NCBI GenBank assembly: GCA_028688535.1
Contig: JAQTXY010000174.1
Span: 1-5,275 of the forward strand
Direction: 5' to 3'
DNA length: 5,275 bases
Source of the DNA: Methanothrix sp.
GTDB taxonomy: Archaea; Halobacteriota; Methanosarcinia; Methanotrichales; Methanotrichaceae
The notes beneath the pieces were generated by a model. It did not search any database and was not told the DNA's origin. It saw only the letters and a program-made list of their open reading frames with translations. This document shows positions 1 through 5,025 of the stretch, one piece after another. The stretch's first letter is position 1; each line of letters opens with the position of its first letter. The position numbers were made by a program, and so were the translations under genes.

Positions 1-944
1 ACATACCTGAATGGAAGGTTAAGGATGTCGAAGAGCTTGTCGAAATGATCAAAAAGAGCCGCGTTGTCGGAATTGTTGGTGTACGGGAGATACCAGCCGA
101 TAATTTGCAGCAGATGCGAGGCAGTCTTAGAGGTAATGTCGAGATAAGAATGGTGAGAAACACCATCGCTCGCCGCGCCCTGGAATCCAGCGTTCCGGAG
201 ATCAGGCCACTGGCTGATTTCATTGAAGATCAGACTGCTCTGCTCTTTAGCAATGACAACCCCTTCAAGCTGAATTCACTCCTGGAAAAGGGCAAAAGGC
301 CCATGCCCATCAAGGCTGGCGCACGTGCCCCCAGAGACATTGTGATTGAGGCCGGGGTGACATCGTTCTCGCCGGGACCAATGGTCGGCAAGCTTCAGGC
401 AGCCGGCATCCCTGCAGCCATTAAGAGTGGAAAGGTAGTCATCAACCAGAATATCACATTAGCCAAAGAGGGAGAGGTCGTTTCTGCCAAGACGGCTGAC
501 ATTTTGAAGACTATGGAGATCTTCCCCAGAAACGTGGGCCTGGAACTGCGAGCGGCCTACGAAGGTGGCTTGATCTTTAAAGTCAAGGATCTTTCCATCG
601 ATGTGCAGGCACAGATCTCAGAGCTGTCCGTGGCTTCTGCCAAAGCATTCAGCTTTGCAGTTAAGATTGGTTATGCTACGCCGCAGACTATCGGACCTAT
701 GCTGCAAAAGGCTCAGACCGAGGCCAGAGCCCTGGTACTGGATGCGGGTTTGCCCGTGCCCGGCATGATGGAAATGCTCCTAGCCAAGGCAGCTGCCAAT
801 GCCAAAGCGTTGGAACGCCTGGCCAGTGGAGAAGCAGCTCCAGTAGCTGCCCCTGCCGCGGCCCCAGTGAAGGTCGAGGAAGAGAAAGAAGAGAAAAAGG
901 ATGAAGAAGACACCGCTGCGGGAATGGGTGCTCTCTTCGGATAA
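1..944 (+). CDS. rpl10: Large ribosomal subunit protein L10 (uL10/P0), 5' partial
   Basis: This is the stalk base of the 50S subunit; it binds 23S rRNA at the GTPase centre and carries L12 dimers on its C-terminal helix. The frame is open to the left edge (first full codon at base 3, reading IPEWKVKDVEELVE), so the ATG at 45 is internal. 313 residues are visible, and only a short N-terminus is missing by comparison with the family. The N-terminal rRNA-binding domain shows VVGIVGVREIPA and VRNTIARRALE. The archaeal/eukaryotic insertion domain follows, with SFSPGPMVGKLQAAGIP. Then come a long helical region (ASAKAFSFAVKIGYATPQTI), an Ala/Pro hinge, a Glu/Lys-rich acidic stretch and the terminal GMGALFG tail shared with L12. 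The gene lies 32 bases upstream of L12 in the usual archaeal stalk operon. L1 would be expected just upstream, outside the window. Identity is certain. Confidence 0.97.
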   Translation, partial: IPEWKVKDVEELVEMIKKSRVVGIVGVREIPADNLQQMRGSLRGNVEIRMVRNTIARRALESSVPEIRPLADFIEDQTALLFSNDNPFKLNSLLEKGKRPMPIKAGARAPRDIVIEAGVTSFSPGPMVGKLQAAGIPAAIKSGKVVINQNITLAKEGEVVSAKTADILKTMEIFPRNVGLELRAAYEGGLIFKVKDLSIDVQAQISELSVASAKAFSFAVKIGYATPQTIGPMLQKAQTEARALVLDAGLPVPGMMEMLLAKAAANAKALERLASGEAAPVAAPAAAPVKVEEEKEEKKDEEDTAAGMGALFG

Positions 945-976
945 ATTTAATTAAAGGAAATTCGAGGTAGATTCAA

Positions 977-1294
977 ATGGAATATGTATACGCTGCATTA
1001 CTGCTTCACAGCGCAGGCAAAGACGTTAACGAGGATGGAATTAAGAAGGTCGTCGAGGCATCCGGTGCCGCTGTTGACGATGTCAGAATCAAGGCCCTGG
1101 TAGCCGCTTTGGAAGGTGTGGATATCGCAACCGTCCTATCCCAGGCAGCCGCAGTGCCCGTAGCCGCCGCAGCCGCAGCCCCAGCCGCTGCCGCACCTGC
1201 CGCCAAGGGCGCAGCCAAGGCAGAAGAGCCGGAAGAGGATAAGGAAGCAGCAGAGGAAAGCGGTGTAGAGGGCCTGGGCGCCCTTTTCGGCTGA
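977..1294 (+). CDS. rpl12: Large ribosomal subunit protein P1/L12 (archaeal stalk protein)
   Basis: This small acidic stalk protein dimerises, binds the C-terminal spine of L10 and recruits translation GTPases. It has 105 residues, the normal archaeal size. The N-terminal dimerisation domain (about 1-58) begins [20 protein letters not shown] and includes [18 protein letters not shown]. An Ala/Pro-rich flexible hinge follows (about 58-80), then a Glu/Lys-rich stretch and the factor-binding tail GLGALFG, nearly identical to the end of L10. A GAGGT ribosome-binding site at 964-968 lies 8 bases before the ATG, which supports this start. The gene follows L10 by 32 bases with no promoter between them, so the two are probably cotranscribed. 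The stop codon sits inside the terminator hairpin. Confidence 0.97.
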   Translation: MEYVYAALLLHSAGKDVNEDGIKKVVEASGAAVDDVRIKALVAALEGVDIATVLSQAAAVPVAAAAAAPAAAAPAAKGAAKAEEPEEDKEAAEESGVEGLGALFG

Positions 1295-1323
1295 AGTCTT
1301 CTTCAGCTTTTCCTTTTCTTTTT
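1290..1323 (+). terminator. Hairpin plus T-rich terminator of the L10-L12 operon
   Basis: GCTGAAG and CTTCAGC (1290-1296 and 1301-1307) form a perfect 7-bp stem around a TCTT loop. A T-rich tract follows at 1308-1323 with 13 T in 16 bases. The stem includes the L12 stop codon TGA (1292-1294). Archaeal RNA polymerase mainly needs the T tract; the hairpin gives a bacterial-looking intrinsic terminator and may also protect the mRNA 3' end. Confidence 0.8.
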
Positions 1324-1330
1324 AAGTAAT

Positions 1331-1348
1331 TATTCATATATTATTAAA
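1331..1348 (+). promoter_or_regulatory. Putative TATA promoter for the kinase gene
   Basis: This AT-only stretch with a CATATATTATTAAA core directly follows the stalk operon terminator. With usual archaeal spacing it would start RNA near 1365, giving a leader of roughly 58 bases before the preferred ATG at 1424. A second, weaker TATA-like run (TTTTTTAT, 1393-1400) would place a start almost exactly on that ATG. The sequence alone does not decide between the two. Confidence 0.4.
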
Positions 1349-1376
1349 TTGCTTTCCACATTTCTACACCCCAGCA

Positions 1377-1419
1377 CATTCCGATGGAATGGTTTTTTAT
1401 TCATGATATCATTTCCATC
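1377..1419 (+). repeat. Overlapping inverted repeats upstream of the kinase start
   Basis: Three dyads share this stretch. CATTCC and GGAATG (1377-1382 and 1386-1391) flank GAT. GATGGAA (1383-1389) pairs with TTCCATC (1413-1419). ATGATATCAT (1403-1412) is a perfect 10-bp palindrome. The first two reuse the same GGAA bases, so as RNA they would be mutually exclusive. They could be operator half-sites in DNA or a leader structure in RNA; no known riboswitch class is recognised. Confidence 0.4.
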
Positions 1420-1423
1420 TATT

Positions 1424-1966
1424 ATGGCATGGGTCATGTGGTTCACAGGCCTTCCAGGCTGCGGGAAGACCACCATTGCAAATAGAGTTTCGGAGATTCT
1501 ATCTGAAAAGGGAGTTCGCGCCAGGATCTTGCAGCTGGATGAGATCAGAAGGGCGATAACTCCACAGCCCAGATACACAGAAGAAGAACGAGATATCGTT
1601 TATGCCAGCCTGGCCTACATGGGCAAGCTCCTGGCAGATGAGGGAGTAAATGTCATCATTGACGCGACCGCCAACAGACGCAGGTATCGTGATTTTGCCC
1701 GCGGCCTGGTCCCCAATTTTGCCGAGGTCTTTATCCAGGCGCCTCTGTCCGTCTGCATAGAAAGAGAAGCGAAGCGCAAGGCAAAGTTCTCGCCTAAGAA
1801 TATCTACCAGAAAGCGACGGATGAGAAAGCGACTGTGCCGGGAGTAAATGTTGTCTATGAGGAGCCACTATCTCCGGAGATTGCCGTTGATACTACAAGC
1901 ATGAACCTGGAAGAGAGTGCCGGGTATATTGCCGACAGAATACAACGCCTCTATTTCACCAAATAA
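1424..1966 (+). CDS. P-loop kinase of the adenylylsulfate (APS) kinase type
   Basis: APS kinases phosphorylate adenylylsulfate at the 3'-OH, making PAPS. The preferred start gives 180 residues, a normal single-domain CysC size. The Walker A loop GLPGCGKTT (residues 9-17) comes immediately after the MAWVMWFT strand. ILQLDEIRR (35-43) occupies the place of the CysC motif LDGDNIR, keeping the second Asp and the Arg but not the first Asp. The family-like segments YTEEERDIVYASLAYMGKLL (51-70), NVIIDATANRRRYRDFA (76-92) and EVFIQAPLSVCIERE (101-115) follow. ATG 1424 is chosen because family members start just before the P-loop strand. ATG 1403 and TTG 1349 are in frame but would add an atypical hydrophobic N-terminus. 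No clear Shine-Dalgarno sequence precedes any of the three. The gene stands alone, with no sulfurylase or PAPS reductase nearby, so the true substrate is open; it could be another nucleotide-linked or small substrate. Confidence 0.8.
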   Translation: MAWVMWFTGLPGCGKTTIANRVSEILSEKGVRARILQLDEIRRAITPQPRYTEEERDIVYASLAYMGKLLADEGVNVIIDATANRRRYRDFARGLVPNFAEVFIQAPLSVCIEREAKRKAKFSPKNIYQKATDEKATVPGVNVVYEEPLSPEIAVDTTSMNLEESAGYIADRIQRLYFTK

Positions 1967-2024
1967 GCAAAAGGTATGAGGAATGAGCTGAACGGTTGCC
2001 AGAGCCAGGGAGTGAGGACTATCC

Positions 2025-2043
2025 AGGAAAGATTAAAATATAG
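2025..2043 (+). promoter_or_regulatory. Putative BRE/TATA promoter of the GAPDH-like/endA unit
   Basis: The purine-rich AGGAAAG (BRE-like) is followed by ATTAAAATATA, a good archaeal TATA box. Usual spacing puts the RNA start near 2063-2066, just at the ribosome-binding site of the TTG-started gene. It lies in the 110-base gap after the kinase gene, in which no other gene or terminator is seen. Confidence 0.5.
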
Positions 2044-2062
2044 TCACTTAGACTCCCACTCA

Positions 2063-2070
2063 GGAAGTGA
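2063..2070 (+). promoter_or_regulatory. Shine-Dalgarno site supporting the TTG start at 2077
   Basis: GGAAGTGA differs by one base from GGAGGTGA, the complement of the archaeal 16S rRNA 3' end, and lies 6 bases before the TTG. An in-frame TGA at 2068-2070 excludes any earlier start. AAGTGA (2065-2070) is also the inverted complement of TCACTT at 2044-2049, so the site could be masked if both arms are transcribed. Confidence 0.55.
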
Positions 2071-2076
2071 AGAAGC

Positions 2077-3231
2077 TTGAAGTCAAATGCTGGTTTTGTA
2101 GGTTTTGATGGAACAGAGAATAAGCGAACTCTTTTGGCTTTAGCGCAGGTCAAGAAGGCCGCCGGTATCGAGGGCGACCTGAATGTACTGCTCAGAAAGC
2201 CCCATGGCCGGGCCTTGTCTATTGTATCCAAGTTCAATCGGATGTTCGGCGTTAAAGCCTTCGTCAGCGACAATGCCAATAAAGAGAAGTGGGAGAAGGC
2301 AGGAGTCAAGATAGAGGGCGGCTATGATGACTTCTTTGCAGCAACAAATTTCCTGATGGTGGGCACACCCGGCGATGAGGAGCTTCCTTACGTTGAGGCT
2401 GGCCTCTCGCATGGCTGTTTTGTCTCGCTCATGGGCGGAGCCGATCGGCCCGAGCTTCTCAAGGGTCTGGCAGAGAGCGGAAAGGTGAAGATCTCTGATG
2501 AGCTGAAGGCCGACTTTGCCCGTGAGTTCTTCTTTGGTCTGGAGAACTACGAGATGTTCCAGAAGGCCAAGCCCAGATTGGTACAGTGCACCAGCTGCAA
2601 CACCACCGGCCTTTCCCGGTTGGCTCTGGCGGCTCGGCCCCTTGGACTGACTGCTGTTTTAGGCAATATCGATCGTCGCCACGGCGATCCGCATACCGTG
2701 GTCAAAGCCTCTCCCAGCGCCATCCAGTTCGGCAAGGGCGCCGGGCATCAGGGCACGGACGCAGGAACTGTCTTCGAAGAGGTAAAGTTCGCAGTGCGCG
2801 CCAGCAAGGTGCCTACAACTGTGCCCCACACCAACTTCTTGAATCTGGTCTTCAAGGGAGATGTCAGCCCGGCGCAATTGGTAGAGCAGCTGGCCAAGAC
2901 CCGTGAGGTCGTGGTCATGCCCTATCAGGACGAAGGCAAGAAGCATGATTGGACAAGCGAGATCCTGGAGGCCTATCTCTCTGCAGTAGAGCGGCCAATC
3001 AGCCCCGAGATCTTCGAGCTGATAGTCTCTGACGCCATCATTCCCTTCAAACTGGGAGACAACACCATTATGCAGACGGTATCCATGGTCGAGCAGATGT
3101 CCATCGCCGTGCCCAACCACGTTGAGTCCTACCTGCTCTCTGCAGGCTATCCGGCGGCTGATGTGCATAGCCTGGTAGACAAATCCCTGGGCGTCATGCA
3201 CGGCATCTGGCCGAACAAGCTCGCCTGCTGA
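2077..3231 (+). CDS. Divergent archaeal type II glyceraldehyde-3-phosphate dehydrogenase homologue
   Basis: Classical members oxidise glyceraldehyde 3-phosphate with NAD(P)+ and phosphate. The catalytic-Cys motif CTSCNTTGL (171-179, Cys174) is intact and is preceded by NYE (157-159), as in the family. The phosphate-binding RRAADPN equivalent reads RRHGDPH (200-206). The HHGPD equivalent reads HQGTD (224-228), keeping the first His but not the second. VPTTVPHTNFLNLVFKGDVS (245-264) and NTIMQTVSMVEQMSIAVP (329-346) match the catalytic domain of the family. At 384 residues it is about 45 longer than usual, mainly between the nucleotide-binding part and the catalytic Cys. The N-terminal dinucleotide motif GYGTIGKR appears as FDGTENKR (10-17), losing most of its glycines, so cofactor binding is doubtful. 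The start is TTG, with an in-frame stop 9 bases upstream. endA begins on the last base of its stop codon. It may be a true GAPDH, a paralogue with another aldehyde substrate, or non-enzymatic. Confidence 0.82.
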   Translation: MKSNAGFVGFDGTENKRTLLALAQVKKAAGIEGDLNVLLRKPHGRALSIVSKFNRMFGVKAFVSDNANKEKWEKAGVKIEGGYDDFFAATNFLMVGTPGDEELPYVEAGLSHGCFVSLMGGADRPELLKGLAESGKVKISDELKADFAREFFFGLENYEMFQKAKPRLVQCTSCNTTGLSRLALAARPLGLTAVLGNIDRRHGDPHTVVKASPSAIQFGKGAGHQGTDAGTVFEEVKFAVRASKVPTTVPHTNFLNLVFKGDVSPAQLVEQLAKTREVVVMPYQDEGKKHDWTSEILEAYLSAVERPISPEIFELIVSDAIIPFKLGDNTIMQTVSMVEQMSIAVPNHVESYLLSAGYPAADVHSLVDKSLGVMHGIWPNKLAC

Positions 3232-4283
3232 TGTCCGAAGAAATAATAGGCCGGCTTATCGGCGATAAGATCAGTCTGGGCCAGGAAGCCCTTTCTGATC
3301 TTTATGAGCAGGGCTACTTCGGCAGGCCCAAGGGCAAGGGCCTGGAACTCTCCTTGGTGGAAGCAGCCTATCTCTTGGACCGCGCCCGGATCAGGGTGCT
3401 CTCCGGGGGAGATGATCTGGACTTTCGATCTTTTTTCCAGGCAGCATCCTCTCTGGAAAAGGGCTTTGAGTTTCGCTATGTGGTCTACAAAGACCTGCGA
3501 GAGCGCGGCTACTATGTGCAGCCCGGTCGCCCTGATTTTCGCGTCTATCCTCGAGGAGGCCACCCGGGAAAGAGCCCGGCTGAGTTTTATGTTCTCGTCA
3601 TCTCTGAGCGCATGCCTCTTCCCCTGCAAGAGATAATGCAATCGGTGAGGCTTGCAGCCCAGATGAGAAAGAAGCTGATGCTGGCCATTGTCGATGAGGA
3701 GAGCGACATCACCTTTTACGAGGCAAGGGAGAAGGTTATGTCCGGGTTGATGGCGAAGGTAGAGGGGGATGGCATGGCAACGCTCCTGGAGGACCGCGTG
3801 GTTCTCTGGGACCCGGAAGCGTCCCGAAGGCTGCATGAAGGCGGATTTTACGGCAAACCGGTTGGTGAGCGACTTCAGCTCTCCCTGGTCGAGTCGGCTT
3901 ATCTGCTGGATCGAGGAATGATCTCCCTGGTCGATCGTGCTGGCGAAGCACTGGACCCAAAAGACTTCGCGGCCAGAGCAAAGCTGATCGAGAGCGATTT
4001 CGATTTGAAATTCAGTGTTTATAAAGATCTGCGAGACAAGAGCCTGGTGGTGAAGACCGGCTTTAAGTTCGGCACGCACTTCCGAGTCTACAAGCAGGTA
4101 AAGGGGCCTGGTAAGGTGCCTCATTCCGAGTACCTGGTGCATACCGTGTCCGGTGACCACGTCTTCTTGCCTCCCGTGCTTTCCCGTGCGGTTCGTCTGG
4201 CCCATTCGGTGCGAAAATTCATGATCTTTGCTTATGCCAGCGATGAAGTGCGCTATCTGGAGATAAAAAGGCTCAAGCCCTGA
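3231..4283 (+). CDS. endA: tRNA-splicing (tRNA-intron) endonuclease, two-repeat type
   Basis: EndA cuts bulge-helix-bulge introns from precursor tRNA, leaving 2',3'-cyclic phosphate and 5'-OH ends for RtcB ligase. The 350-residue protein is a tandem duplication, the alpha-2 form seen in several euryarchaea. Matching segments are ELSLVEAAYLLDRARI (39-54) with QLSLVESAYLLDRGMI (216-231), and YKDLRERGYYV (86-96) with YKDLRDKSLVV (264-274). The C-terminal repeat holds the catalytic triad: Tyr287 (FRVYKQ), His298 (VPHSEYLVH) and Lys329 (RLAHSVRKF). The N-terminal repeat keeps Tyr106 and Lys147 in equivalent places but has Ala117 where the His should be, so it is probably structural. The ATG shares one base with the GAPDH-like stop (TGATG), implying translational coupling. 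A predicted substrate, tRNA-Arg, lies 743 bases downstream. Confidence 0.95.
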   Translation: MSEEIIGRLIGDKISLGQEALSDLYEQGYFGRPKGKGLELSLVEAAYLLDRARIRVLSGGDDLDFRSFFQAASSLEKGFEFRYVVYKDLRERGYYVQPGRPDFRVYPRGGHPGKSPAEFYVLVISERMPLPLQEIMQSVRLAAQMRKKLMLAIVDEESDITFYEAREKVMSGLMAKVEGDGMATLLEDRVVLWDPEASRRLHEGGFYGKPVGERLQLSLVESAYLLDRGMISLVDRAGEALDPKDFAARAKLIESDFDLKFSVYKDLRDKSLVVKTGFKFGTHFRVYKQVKGPGKVPHSEYLVHTVSGDHVFLPPVLSRAVRLAHSVRKFMIFAYASDEVRYLEIKRLKP

Positions 4284-4288
4284 AACTA

Positions 4289-4300
4289 AGTATTAATACT
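4289..4300 (+). promoter_or_regulatory. Perfect 12-bp palindrome overlapping the TATA box of the RHH gene
   Basis: AGTATTAATACT is fully self-complementary and contains the TATA-like TATTAATA (4291-4298). Its centre is 26 bases before the ATG at 4321, the standard TATA-to-start distance, so the transcript may be leaderless. A palindrome on the core promoter of a ribbon-helix-helix gene fits an autorepressor operator. The operator role is inferred. Confidence 0.5.
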
Positions 4301-4320
4301 ACTTTTACTCAAGAGAAATT

Positions 4321-4488
4321 ATGCCTAAAATCGAGGTGGAGCTAAGTCCAGAATTAAGCGACCGGTTGATGAGCTTTGTAGTCAAGAGCAGGGGCTCCCT
4401 CTATGTGCAGCGTTCTGATGTTGTGATTGAAGCCATAAAGGAGTACCTGGATAGAAATGAGCGCAAAGTGCGCAGAGCCAATGGTTAA
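4321..4488 (+). CDS. Small ribbon-helix-helix (CopG/Arc-type) DNA-binding protein
   Basis: RHH proteins dimerise through one beta strand from each subunit, insert that sheet into the DNA major groove, and usually repress their own or nearby genes. The 55-residue product has the strand PKIEVELSPELSDRLMSFVV (2-21) leading into helix 1. A short turn region (SRGSLYVQ, 23-30) follows, then RSDVVIEAIKEYLDRNERK (31-49), the typical second-helix pattern beginning R-S-D/E. The tail is basic. The ATG is 37 bases after the endA stop with no strong Shine-Dalgarno sequence, consistent with a leaderless mRNA from the palindromic promoter just upstream. No toxin-like partner is adjacent: the next gene is convergent, ending 15 bases away. 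The target is unknown. It may regulate itself, and readthrough from endA is possible. Confidence 0.82.
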   Translation: MPKIEVELSPELSDRLMSFVVKSRGSLYVQRSDVVIEAIKEYLDRNERKVRRANG

Positions 4489-4503
4489 GGACTCAAGATA
4501 ACC

Positions 4504-4770
4504 CTATACCTCGGGCAAAGGATCATGGTCCTTCTCCCACATAGTCTCTCTATCATAAGTGATACGGCGGATGCGGTGGAAGGGTATGAACTTGGGTTTA
4601 TTCTCCCATTCTATCTCCATCCAGCCCTGTTCCAGGCGGATGATCTTGTCCCCCTGGACAGCAGATCGATCGCCGGGAGCGCCTCTATCGACAAATTCCA
4701 CCTCCGCTTTTCCGAAATTAAACTGGGGATCATGCCGCAAACGCAGGAGAATGGCGTGACTGGTTCTCAT
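4504..4770 (-). CDS. MJ1316/DUF504 (UPF0248) domain protein
   Basis: This 88-residue single-domain protein is of the family once called DUF504/UPF0248. Comparative genomics has proposed that the family recognises cyclic-phosphate RNA ends in RNA repair; this is a prediction, not a demonstrated activity here. Family hallmarks are the N-terminal helix TSHAILLRLRHDPQF (3-17), the strand-turn EVEFVDRGAPGDRSAVQGDKI (about 23-43; the conserved part is V-x-x-x-x-RGAPGD), and the C-terminal IPFHRIRRI (62-70), equivalent to the conserved IPYHRI. The length is normal for stand-alone members. The ATG overlaps the stop of the upstream zinc-ribbon gene (ATGA), so translation is probably coupled. It ends convergently with the RHH gene; no terminator is visible in the 15-base gap. 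I rely on motif memory, not a search. Confidence 0.78.
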   Translation of the reverse strand: MRTSHAILLRLRHDPQFNFGKAEVEFVDRGAPGDRSAVQGDKIIRLEQGWMEIEWENKPKFIPFHRIRRITYDRETMWEKDHDPLPEV

Positions 4771-4922
4771 CCCACTCGCCAGGCTCCGTTCTTAAGATCG
4801 GGATGAGGCAGTCGTCCCTCATAGCCGCACATCTTGCAGCGCACTCTTACAGATACTCCGTCTTCGCTCCAGGCCTCGGCTATGTAGCCGCATCTGGGAC
4901 AGTTGCTGAGGAAATGAGTCAT
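4767..4922 (-). CDS. Very small zinc-ribbon protein
   Basis: This 51-residue protein has two CxxC knuckles: Cys8-Pro-Arg-Cys11 (NCPRCGYIAEAW) and Cys29-Lys-Met-Cys32 (RCKMCGYEGRLP). They are separated by a beta-hairpin stretch (SEDGVSVRV), a standard rubredoxin-like or zinc-ribbon fold likely to bind one Zn2+. The ATG at 4920-4922 is preferred. It has AGGAGA 12 bases upstream, whereas the longer frame starting at 4964 would begin inside the probable TATA box and adds a non-conserved MQTELGNNRRLIII segment. The last bases overlap the MJ1316 start (ATGA), so this is the first gene of a two-gene operon, and the two proteins may act together on RNA. The precise function is unknown; zinc ribbons of this size may bind RNA, DNA or protein. 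Confidence 0.72.
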   Translation of the reverse strand: MTHFLSNCPRCGYIAEAWSEDGVSVRVRCKMCGYEGRLPHPDLKNGAWRVG

Positions 4923-4934
4923 TATTATGATCAA

Positions 4935-4940
4935 TCTCCT
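4935..4940 (-). promoter_or_regulatory. Shine-Dalgarno site of the zinc-ribbon gene
   Basis: AGGAGA on the minus strand lies 12 bases before the ATG at 4922. The spacing is slightly long, but there is no comparable site before the alternative ATG at 4964, so it favours the shorter protein. Confidence 0.5.
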
Positions 4941-4961
4941 GTTATTTCCCAACTCTGTTTG

Positions 4962-4976
4962 CATTTATGGTTTGCG
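4962..4976 (-). promoter_or_regulatory. Putative promoter of the zinc-ribbon/MJ1316 operon
   Basis: On the minus strand, GCAAAC (BRE-like) precedes CATAAATG (TATA-like, centred near 4965). The expected RNA start is about 4939, at the Shine-Dalgarno site and upstream of ATG 4922. The promoter is back-to-back with the tRNA promoter. Confidence 0.4.
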
Positions 4977-4986
4977 GGTTTGCGGG
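4971..4986 (+). repeat. Tandem TTTGCGGG repeat between divergent promoters
   Basis: Two exact adjacent copies of the 8-mer TTTGCGGG (4971-4978 and 4979-4986) fill the space between the minus-strand TATA box (4963-4968) and the plus-strand tRNA TATA box (4992-4997). They partly form the BRE regions of both promoters. The pair could be a chance slippage duplication or a shared binding site. Confidence 0.5.
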
Positions 4987-4997
4987 AAAGGTTAATA
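4984..4997 (+). promoter_or_regulatory. Promoter of tRNA-Arg (BRE plus TATA)
   Basis: GGGAAAG (BRE-like, 4984-4990) is followed by TTAATA (4992-4997). The box centre is about 31 bases before tRNA position 1, giving an RNA start near 5020 and a short 5' leader for RNase P to remove. Confidence 0.6.
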
Positions 4998-5025
4998 GCC
5001 AGGAAGCTTCCAAGACAGGAATGAT

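Noticed and set aside
45..47. ATG at 45 as the start of L10
   Set aside because: The frame is open to the left edge and the codons before it read IPEWKVKDVEELVE, the normal L10 N-terminus; the gene is cut by the window.
977..1294. GCC/GCA-rich repetitive stretch in L12 as a DNA repeat element
   Set aside because: It is simply the codon pattern of the Ala/Pro hinge of the stalk protein.
1349..1423. Longer N-terminus for the kinase from TTG 1349 or ATG 1403
   Set aside because: The added residues are unlike the family, which starts just before the P-loop strand, and no ribosome-binding site supports them; ATG 1403 cannot be fully excluded.
2659..3201. 180-codon minus-strand open frame
   Set aside because: It is a shadow of the GAPDH-like catalytic domain, with no family resemblance of its own.
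3147..4205. 352-codon open frame on the minus strand
   Set aside because: It lies opposite endA and the end of the GAPDH-like gene, has low-complexity His/Gln/Leu-rich composition and no recognisable domain; both genes on the other strand are clearly real.
4525..4806. 93-codon plus-strand open frame
   Set aside because: It lies opposite the MJ1316 and zinc-ribbon genes, which show conserved motifs and ATGA coupling; this frame shows none.
4923..4964. Upstream ATG (4964) for the zinc-ribbon protein
   Set aside because: It would begin within the likely TATA box, lacks a ribosome-binding site and adds residues without zinc-ribbon character.
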